Assembly (NCBI GenBank): GCA_038330085.1
Contig: JBBQNP010000202.1
Span: forward strand, 1-6,728
DNA from: JAEUIA01 sp038330085
GTDB taxonomy: Bacteria > Planctomycetota > UBA1135 > GCA-002686595
Reading direction: 5' to 3'
Length of the DNA stretch: 6,728 bases
Both the position numbers and the translations under genes were made by a program. Position 1 is the stretch's first letter. Each line of letters opens with the position of its first letter. The notes under the pieces were generated by a model. That model saw only the letters and a list, made by a program, of their open reading frames with translations. It did no database searches and was not told the DNA's origin. Shown here piece after piece: positions 1 to 5,515 of this stretch.

Positions 1-201
1 GGCGGACGCGGCTGCATCGGCGCTCGCATCCGCCGAACCTTGCGCGCGAACTTCGTCGCTCGTCGCGCGCAGCCCGAGCCACAGTGCGCTGATCGCCGCG
101 ATGACCAGGCAGAGCGCTGCGAACAGCGCCGACGTGCGCAGGTTCAACCTGCGCGCGAGCGTGCGTGGACTTGCACTCGGATGGGAAGGGATCGTGCGCA
201 T
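1..201 (-). CDS. N-terminal fragment of a membrane-anchored protein (runs off left edge)
   Basis: This is the first 67 codons of a gene read leftward; the rest lies outside the window. The start is the ATG whose complement is CAT at 199-201, the only ATG in this open frame. An in-frame GTG at 232-234 is the alternative, and an in-frame stop lies at 289-291. The protein has a basic N-terminal region (Arg13, Arg17, Arg18, Arg22), then a strongly hydrophobic stretch at residues 23-44 rich in Ala, Leu and Ile. After that comes a hydrophilic linker of Ala, Ser and Asp. This suggests a single-pass inner-membrane protein or uncleaved signal anchor with an exported C-terminal part. The anchor-plus-linker design resembles the next gene on the same strand (497-3472), so it may be another repeat protein of that class, but no domain is visible. 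No clear Shine-Dalgarno precedes the ATG. Function not recognised. Confidence 0.6.
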   Translation of the reverse strand, partial: MRTIPSHPSASPRTLARRLNLRTSALFAALCLVIAAISALWLGLRATSDEVRAQGSADASADAAASA

Positions 202-496
202 GGAAGCTGCGCGGCGCCCGGCGCGCCCCTGCACGCGCGGACTCGAAACCGCAAGACAAGTAGAACCTACTCCTGCGTCCTCGGCGAGTCACGATCCGAT
301 CGCGCGCTCGAACCCGACGAGCGATTGCGCTCGATCGCGCTGCCCGTTCACGCAGCGCGACGCGGGCCTTCGATGCTGGCTTTCGAGCCTGGCCTTCGAA
401 TCTGGACTTCGAACCGGGACGGATCCTTGGTGAGGCTCCCGACAAGACCCACCGTGAGATCGGCGCTGCTGCGGCGAATGGCCGTAGGAAGCGCGC
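202..496. other. Intergenic region between two minus-strand genes
   Basis: This 295-bp stretch separates the stop of the 991-residue repeat protein from the start of the truncated membrane protein. Open frames crossing it on the plus strand are Arg/Ala/Pro-rich and look like chance frames in GC-rich DNA. It holds the 4 x 13-bp tandem repeat at 364-415. A weak stem at 429-453 (GGTGAG with CCCACC, one G-T pair) has no T-tract, so I do not call it a terminator. I could not identify a convincing promoter for the left-hand gene. Confidence 0.6.
364..415. repeat. Four tandem copies of an imperfect 13-bp repeat
   Basis: Four consecutive 13-mers abut without gaps: gggccttcgatgc (364-376), tggctttcgagcc (377-389), tggccttcgaatc (390-402) and tggacttcgaacc (403-415). 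The consensus is about TGGCCTTCGAANC. Every copy keeps TTCGA, and the last two carry the full palindrome TTCGAA. The array lies 82 bp past the stop of the repeat-protein gene and 163 bp upstream of the next start on that strand. It could be an operator array for the left-hand gene, a transcript-end element, or simply a small minisatellite. The 13-bp period is not a multiple of a helical turn, so successive copies would rotate around the helix. Confidence 0.75.
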
Positions 497-3472
497 TCAG
501 CTCGGCAAGTCGAACGTGATCGTGCTCGGCGGCCCGAGCTTCACCTCGACCTCTTGTTCGGGGATCTTGCCCTTCGTGTCGGGGCCCGTGTCGATCCCGG
601 CCTGGTCGCACGTGAAGCGCCAGCGTCCCGGCTGCAGCCCGGTGAACGTCACGCGCCCGGTCGATCCGACGAACTGCGTCTTGGGCGCGGCCTCGTCGTC
701 GCCGACGGGACGCGCGTGCACGATGCAGCCCGAGCCCTTCGATCCGTCGGGACGCCGCGTCACGACCTCGACCGTCGCGCCGAGCTTCATCACGAGGTCG
801 ACGTTCGTGCGCGTCTGATCCGGCGCGAGCTCGATGCGCTCCGAGCGCGCATCCTGAGCACCCGGAGCCGATGCGACGACGTTCAAACCGACCGAAGGCG
901 AAACACCGCGCAGGCGGTAGCGGCCCTCGGCGTCGGTGACGACCGGCGGCGTGCCCGCACCGTCGCCGAAGCTCATCGACTCCCCGTCGGAGTCCGAGGT
1001 CATCATCACGACCTGGAAGTTCTGCGTCTTCTCGGCCCCAGCGCCGCGAGCGCGTTCGGCGTGCACCTTGACGTTCGCCATGGGCTTGCCGTCCTCGCCG
1101 GTGACGCGCCCTTCGACAATGGCGAGCGGGAGGTCGGCGTCGTACTTGTTGTCGCCCTCGCGCACGCTGACCTTGTCGGTCCAGGGCATCGCGCGCGAAG
1201 TGTGAGCGATCGTGATCTTGTAGTCGCCGACGGCGAGACCGGCGAGCGAGTACTCGCCGCTCGAGCTCGTCGTCGCGTTCGTGCCGTTGTCGAGGAAGCC
1301 GAAGTCGGGGCCATCGTCGGCTGCGGGCTTGACGCGCACGGTTGCGCCGGCGAGCGCCTTGCCGCTCTCGCGCACGCGGCCCGACAAGGATCCCATCGCG
1401 GGTGCGAGCAAGGTGACGGTCGCGCTCTGTCCTTCGATCACCTCGAGCGCGGTCCAGCCCTCTTCGCTTTCCGCCTCACCGACGCCGAGTGCACGCGTGG
1501 CGCGGAACACGGCGGTGCCGCCGAACGACATACCGCCTCCGCTCAGACGCACGCGGAAGAGATGCCTGCCCGCGCCGAGGTGCGGGAACGCGACCTGTCC
1601 TTTCTCGTCGGAGATCGTGTCGCTCGGCATGTTGCCGAGCGTCATGGCGCCCGCGTCGTCGCCGGCGCGGTGATCGACGGACAGACCTGCGACAGGTTTG
1701 CCGGCGGAGTCGCGCACTTCGACGGTGACCGATCCACCCGAGAGGAGCTTCACGACCTGGGAGCTGTCCCCCGAAGGCGGCAGATCGAGCGGCTCGCTCT
1801 TCCACGCGGCGTGACCGGCGTGGCTCACCGAGAGCGTCGCGCGCTTGCCGGGCAGGCTCGACACGGCGGCCTTGCCGTCCTTGCCGGTGACGCCCCGGTG
1901 TGCGGCACCGCTGCCCATGAAATCCTCTTCGCCGCCACCGACGTCGATGCTGATCTCCATCCCGCGCGTGGCGCCCGAAGGAGCGATCTCGTTGAGCGAC
2001 ACCTTCGCGCCTTCGATCGGCGCGCCGGTCGACGCCTCGACGACCGTGACGTTCAGCAGCGTCGCGTGCCGGAGCGCGATCTTGCCGAGGTCGTTGTCGA
2101 CGCCCGCGACGATGTGCAGGTTCTTGCGCTCGTACGATTCGTAGCCGGCGGACTCGACCTGCACCTGTCCGCTGTCCTCGGATCCGGCCTGCGGCAAGCT
2201 CGGGAAGCGCACCATCCCATTGTCGAAGTGCGTGCGCTGCTTGGCCGTGCCCTCTTCGATGAGCGGCATGGGCCAACGAAATCCTGCGTGCACGTTGAGC
2301 GTCTCGATCGGGCGCCCCGTGTCTTCGTCGACGACCTGGAACACGAGCGCGGTCTCGCTCTTGTAGTGCAGCGCGACGTCGCGGTCGCCCGCCTTGGCGT
2401 CGACGGTGTCCGAGCGCGTGCTGCCGCCGAACATCTGCTCGCGCGTGCGCGCAACGACGCGGTAGGCCTGGTCCTCGCGACAGCCGCCGATCGTGAACGA
2501 GCCGTCTTTCAAGACCTTGCCCGTGCGCGCGTTCGCGAAGCCGGTGAAGTCGTTGCCGCCGCTGTTCGGCATCGCGCGGACCGAAAGATCCTCCAGCGCC
2601 GTGGCTGGAGCTCCGACGATGCGACCGGCGATGTCGAAACCGGGTTCCAATTGGATGAGCACGTTCGCCACGACCTGTCCCGGCCGGTCGGTCTCGCCCT
2701 TCGCGTGCTTGTCGGGGTGCGTTTCGGAAGTGACCAGGAGCTCCCACGGTCCCACCGCGATCTGATCGATGCGGAAGTTGCCGCCTGCGTCGGTCTTCGC
2801 CACCACGGGCGCGTTGCTCGAAGGGCCGATCATCACGGCGAAGTTGCCCGAAGAGGCGCGCACGCGGTGCAGCTCGGCACCCTCGACGCCGCGGCCGCTC
2901 GCGTCGACGACGTGTCCTTGCAGGATCGCACCGCGGTCGAGCTTCAAATCACCGACGTCGGCCGAGCCACCCGAGAACGGTTTTTCCGCGTCGTACGGCG
3001 CGAAGCCCGGAGCGCGCACGGCGAGGCGCAGCGAGCTCTTCGCCTCGGGCTTCAGCGTGAACTTGCCCTCGTTGTCGGTCGTCGCTTCGACGCGATGGAA
3101 CCAGGGCGAGTTCGCATCCATCTCGTCGAGCGCCATCCCGATCGGCCCGTTCTGTTCCGCCGCGTACACGATCGCGCCCGCGACGGGATGCGAGTCGGGA
3201 TCGACGACGCGGCCGTGGACTCCCGCGCCCGCGGCAGTTCCCGTTGCGCTCGAGCCGGGAGCGACCTTCGCGCGCTCGTGCTGCGCCGCATCGGAACCGC
3301 TAGGGACGTCGAGTGCGGCCGAACGCGGGTCCGTGCCGGGGTGCACACCTGCACTCTGGCCATCGGAAGGTGCGAGCGGACCCTTGTTGGGCTCGGAACG
3401 CACGAGGAACAACGCACCGACGATCACCCCCACGAGGAGTACGACGAGAAGCAGCGCGTGGATGGGACGCAT
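497..3472 (-). CDS. Large membrane-anchored protein with about nine carboxypeptidase-regulatory-like repeats
   Basis: This complete 991-residue protein is probably held in the membrane with a long exported part. Residues 6-24 form a very hydrophobic segment with no clear signal-peptidase site, so a signal anchor is likely. Residues 26-82 are a low-complexity stalk rich in Ser, Gly, Pro and Ala. About nine tandem units of 90-110 residues follow, starting near 84, 181, 279, 374, 472, 579, 694, 784 and 898. Most open with a pattern like GRVVD-x-x-(S/G)-x-PVAGA-x-V and later show TD-x-x-G-x-F/Y-x-L and a (V/P)G-x-Y/W-x-(L/V) turn. That is the signature of carboxypeptidase-regulatory-like / CNA-B-like beta-sandwich domains. 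Unit 9 has Cys916 and Cys955, a possible disulfide. No catalytic motif is visible, so a structural, adhesive or ligand-binding role is inferred. The ATG at 3472 is supported by AAGGCGG six bases upstream. It is transcribed divergently from the peptidase pair. Confidence 0.9.
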   Translation of the reverse strand: MRPIHALLLVVLLVGVIVGALFLVRSEPNKGPLAPSDGQSAGVHPGTDPRSAALDVPSGSDAAQHERAKVAPGSSATGTAAGAGVHGRVVDPDSHPVAGAIVYAAEQNGPIGMALDEMDANSPWFHRVEATTDNEGKFTLKPEAKSSLRLAVRAPGFAPYDAEKPFSGGSADVGDLKLDRGAILQGHVVDASGRGVEGAELHRVRASSGNFAVMIGPSSNAPVVAKTDAGGNFRIDQIAVGPWELLVTSETHPDKHAKGETDRPGQVVANVLIQLEPGFDIAGRIVGAPATALEDLSVRAMPNSGGNDFTGFANARTGKVLKDGSFTIGGCREDQAYRVVARTREQMFGGSTRSDTVDAKAGDRDVALHYKSETALVFQVVDEDTGRPIETLNVHAGFRWPMPLIEEGTAKQRTHFDNGMVRFPSLPQAGSEDSGQVQVESAGYESYERKNLHIVAGVDNDLGKIALRHATLLNVTVVEASTGAPIEGAKVSLNEIAPSGATRGMEISIDVGGGEEDFMGSGAAHRGVTGKDGKAAVSSLPGKRATLSVSHAGHAAWKSEPLDLPPSGDSSQVVKLLSGGSVTVEVRDSAGKPVAGLSVDHRAGDDAGAMTLGNMPSDTISDEKGQVAFPHLGAGRHLFRVRLSGGGMSFGGTAVFRATRALGVGEAESEEGWTALEVIEGQSATVTLLAPAMGSLSGRVRESGKALAGATVRVKPAADDGPDFGFLDNGTNATTSSSGEYSLAGLAVGDYKITIAHTSRAMPWTDKVSVREGDNKYDADLPLAIVEGRVTGEDGKPMANVKVHAERARGAGAEKTQNFQVVMMTSDSDGESMSFGDGAGTPPVVTDAEGRYRLRGVSPSVGLNVVASAPGAQDARSERIELAPDQTRTNVDLVMKLGATVEVVTRRPDGSKGSGCIVHARPVGDDEAAPKTQFVGSTGRVTFTGLQPGRWRFTCDQAGIDTGPDTKGKIPEQEVEVKLGPPSTITFDLPS

Positions 3473-3478
3473 GAAAGA

Positions 3479-3485
3479 CCGCCTT
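3479..3485 (-). promoter_or_regulatory. Shine-Dalgarno of the 991-residue repeat protein
   Basis: On the minus strand AAGGCGG lies six bases before the ATG at 3472. It matches the anti-Shine-Dalgarno core at all but one position and decides this start. It is the only clear ribosome binding site in the window; the genes at 201 and 3911 have none that I can see. Confidence 0.7.
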
Positions 3486-3786
3486 GCGATACGTGGTTTT
3501 CGGCGCGATCGGGCTTGGAATCAGGGGAAAGGGCGCTTGCGTGCACGCGAAACGCCCGACGATCCATGCATCCGACCGGACGGGGGGGAAAGGGGCATAT
3601 CGACCTACGCCTCGCCCCAGAGCGAGTTTGCGCCCGGGCGCGGTGGATGCAACCTCCGCACGCAAAGAGACTGCAAGCCCTGGTATGCCCGCTTGCGCCG
3701 GGCGGAACGCGCATGCTCAGATGGTCGCGGAACGTCGCCCAAAGCGCAGATTATCGCTGGGGTTGTGACAGCCCGGGGTTGCCGCA

Positions 3787-3862
3787 GTTCGAACCCGTGA
3801 TGGTTTGAATCGCTCACAGTCCGAACAAGTGTCGGCCTCGGTTCGAACAAGTCACAGTCCGA
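3787..3862. repeat. Cluster of short direct and palindromic repeats upstream of the peptidase pair
   Basis: Three short sequences each occur twice here. The palindrome GTTCGAAC is at 3787-3794 and 3841-3848 (54 bp apart). TCACAGTCCGA is at 3814-3824 and 3852-3862 (38 bp apart). CGAACAAGT is at 3822-3830 and 3844-3852 (22 bp apart). The order of units differs between copies, so this is a shuffled set and not a simple tandem duplication. It ends 48 bp before the ATG at 3911, where operator or promoter elements for the peptidase genes would be expected. Paired palindromes suit a dimeric DNA-binding protein, but no regulator gene is in the window, so a regulatory role is inference. Confidence 0.6.
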
Positions 3863-3910
3863 CTGCATCCAGCGCCAACACAGCTCCGACCACGGCGTTC
3901 TTCCACAACC

Positions 3911-5515
3911 ATGCTCGTGACCGCGCGCCAGCTCCTTCTGTCCCTGACCGTCCTCGCACTCACCGCGACACTTGGGATCGCCCAACTCCCCAAGGTGGGT
4001 TCCGACGTCTACACGGACTCGGCCGACCTCGGCTTCAAGGTCAAGGTCCCCGACGGGTGGGACTCGATTCCGCCGCAGCCCGAGGAGAACGGCACGATCA
4101 TCATCAAGTACGTGCCGAAGGGCACCAAGTACATGCTGCTCGGGGGGGACAAGAACCTCTTCATGACTTGCTGGATCCTCAAGTTCGACCGGCGCAAGAA
4201 GGAAGAGGCGGACACGGCGAAGGGGGGAGCGAAGGCATTCGGCCGCAAGCCCGCAAAAGATCTGCAGGCCTGGATCAAGGAGCCGGACTCGATCGAGGGC
4301 GGCAAGACGCTGAAGGTCGTCAACCAGAAGGACTTCACCGTCCAGAAGATCACGGCGACCGAGTACGAGTACGTGACACCCGACGAGCCCAAGCTCGCGA
4401 TCGGATACTACGCGGCGGTTTACAAGCTGAACGCCGACGTCGACGTGGCCATTGTGTTCAACGGCCCCGGCGATCCCAAGAAATGGAACAAGTGGGAGAC
4501 CGTGTTCAAGCAGATGGCGCGCACGTTCGCGTCCGTCGACACGAAGGAAGTCGCGGGCGGCACGGCCACCGGCACGACGCTTCGCGACAAGGTACGAGCC
4601 GAGCAGATGCGCAACCTCGCGACGCTCGGCGGCGACTGGAAGCTGTACGAGACACCGCACTACTTTGTGATCACGGCGCACAAGGACAAAGCGTTCATCG
4701 AGGAGCTGAAGCAGCGCCTCGAGCGCATCCACGAGATCTACGAACAGGACTATCCTGCAGCCAAAGCAGAGGAATACCGCAAGGCCGGAGCGGCGCTCCA
4801 GACGCGTGACACGCGTACTCCAGAGGAGAAAGCGCAAGACGAGGCCGAGAAGGCGTTCCGCGACGCGATGAACGGCGGCGCGGATCCCGCGGAGCTCGCC
4901 AGCTGCAGCGTCGTGCGCTTGTGCAAGGACGCGGAGCAGTACTACTCCTACGGCGGTCCTCGCGGCACGGCTGGGTACTGGAACAACGGCGCGCGCGAGC
5001 TCGTGATCTTCGACGACAGCAAGGTCGGCGGAAAAGCGGACACGTGGTGCACGATGAACCACGAGGCCTTCCACCAGTACATCTACTACTTCTACGGGGC
5101 CATCAGCCCGCAGAGCTGGTACAACGAAGGCACCGGCGACTTCTACAGCGGCTACACGTGGAAGACGAGCCGCTACGTGCTCGAGAAGTTCGACTGGCGC
5201 GTAGGCACGATCCAGGAAGCCGTCCGCGACAAGACGTTCACGCCGCTGAAGGACTTCGTGCGCCTGACGCAGCAGGAATACTACGAGCCCTCGAAGGTGC
5301 ACGTGAACTACGCGCAGGGCTGGTCGCTGATCTACTTCCTGCGCACAGGGAAGAAGGCGAACGCCAAAGGCTGGAACCCCGCCTGGGATACCATCCTCGA
5401 GACCTACCTGCGCGTGCTTGCGATGACCGGCAAGGTCGACATGGCCGTCGACGATGCCTACAAGGGCGTCGATTGGGCGGAGCTCGAGGCGGCCTGGGTC
5501 GCGTACACCAAGTGA
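3911..5515 (+). CDS. Secreted gluzincin-type (peptidase-MA/DUF1570-like) metalloprotease with N-terminal PsbP/Mog1-like domain
   Basis: This complete 534-residue protein is predicted to be exported. Residues 1-24 form a signal peptide (Arg6, hydrophobic core 8-21, likely cleavage after GIA at 24), which supports the ATG at 3911 although no Shine-Dalgarno precedes it. Residues 32-207 look like a PsbP/Mog1-type fold: it opens with LGFKVKVPDGW (40-50) and ends in a helix with FKQMARTF (199-206). This assignment is tentative. A peptidase domain follows from about 243 to the end. HEAFH at 384-388 supplies two zinc ligands and the catalytic Glu385. Glu406, in WYNEGTGDF, is the likely third ligand, giving HExxH-x17-E as in gluzincins. 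YAQGWSLIYFL (467-477) is a further block shared with the downstream gene. A charged segment at about 283-332 is absent from that paralogue. The substrate is unknown. The stop overlaps the next start, implying an operon. Confidence 0.85.
   Translation: MLVTARQLLLSLTVLALTATLGIAQLPKVGSDVYTDSADLGFKVKVPDGWDSIPPQPEENGTIIIKYVPKGTKYMLLGGDKNLFMTCWILKFDRRKKEEADTAKGGAKAFGRKPAKDLQAWIKEPDSIEGGKTLKVVNQKDFTVQKITATEYEYVTPDEPKLAIGYYAAVYKLNADVDVAIVFNGPGDPKKWNKWETVFKQMARTFASVDTKEVAGGTATGTTLRDKVRAEQMRNLATLGGDWKLYETPHYFVITAHKDKAFIEELKQRLERIHEIYEQDYPAAKAEEYRKAGAALQTRDTRTPEEKAQDEAEKAFRDAMNGGADPAELASCSVVRLCKDAEQYYSYGGPRGTAGYWNNGARELVIFDDSKVGGKADTWCTMNHEAFHQYIYYFYGAISPQSWYNEGTGDFYSGYTWKTSRYVLEKFDWRVGTIQEAVRDKTFTPLKDFVRLTQQEYYEPSKVHVNYAQGWSLIYFLRTGKKANAKGWNPAWDTILETYLRVLAMTGKVDMAVDDAYKGVDWAELEAAWVAYTK
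5512..5515 (+). promoter_or_regulatory. GTGA stop-start overlap coupling the two peptidase genes
   Basis: The downstream GTG and the upstream TGA share two bases. The preceding sequence has no AGGAGG-like tract, so a ribosome terminating on the first gene probably reinitiates on the second. This would tie their expression together, with the second likely at or below the level of the first. Confidence 0.65.

Larger units (their letters stand above)
3473..3910. other. Divergent intergenic region
   Basis: This 438-bp stretch lies between the divergent starts at 3472 (minus) and 3911 (plus), so it should carry promoters for both. The minus-side half has G-rich runs, with GGGGAAAGGG occurring twice (near 3524 and 3585). 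A GC-rich hairpin occupies 3687-3703 (GCCCG and CGGGC with a 7-base loop). The plus-side end holds a cluster of short repeats at 3787-3862. I could not pick out a sigma-70-like -35/-10 pair with confidence on either strand. A 94-codon open frame at 3484-3768 (+) has no ribosome binding site or recognisable protein character and is not called as a gene. Confidence 0.6.

Noticed and set aside
429..453. A possible terminator hairpin downstream of the 991-residue gene (GGTGAG with CCCACC).
   Set aside because: Short stem with a G-T pair, 13-base loop, and no T-tract on the transcribed side.
3582..3594. G-run GGGGGGGAAAGGGG as a possible G-quadruplex.
   Set aside because: Only two separated G-runs occur locally, not the four needed for a standard intramolecular quadruplex.
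3687..3703. A GCCCG / CGGGC hairpin with a 7-base loop.
   Set aside because: A 5-bp GC stem is common by chance in DNA this GC-rich, with no T-tract and no conserved context.
3484..3768. A 94-codon open frame (+) in the divergent intergenic region.
   Set aside because: No ribosome binding site, no hydrophobic or domain pattern, basic low-complexity composition, and it overlaps the expected promoter of the minus-strand gene.
3782..3807. A tRNA T-arm-like sequence (GTTCGAACCCG).
   Set aside because: The T stem would contain an A-C mismatch, there is no matching acceptor strand or anticodon arm upstream, and the same GTTCGAAC recurs at 3841 as part of a repeat cluster.
554..3808. A 1084-codon open frame on the plus strand, antisense to the whole 991-residue gene.
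   Set aside because: Its translation is Arg/Ala/Val/Asp-rich without domains, signal peptide or repeats. It is what GC-rich third positions on the opposite strand produce. The minus-strand frame has a Shine-Dalgarno, an anchor and clear repeats.
3796..3818. A CRP-like half-site pair (CGTGA ... TCACA).
   Set aside because: The half-sites are 13 bp apart where 6 bp is expected, and one half-site is imperfect.
3605..5302. A 565-codon open frame on the minus strand, antisense to the first peptidase gene.
   Set aside because: Leu/Val/Arg-rich composition without motifs. The plus strand carries the HExxH protein with a signal peptide.
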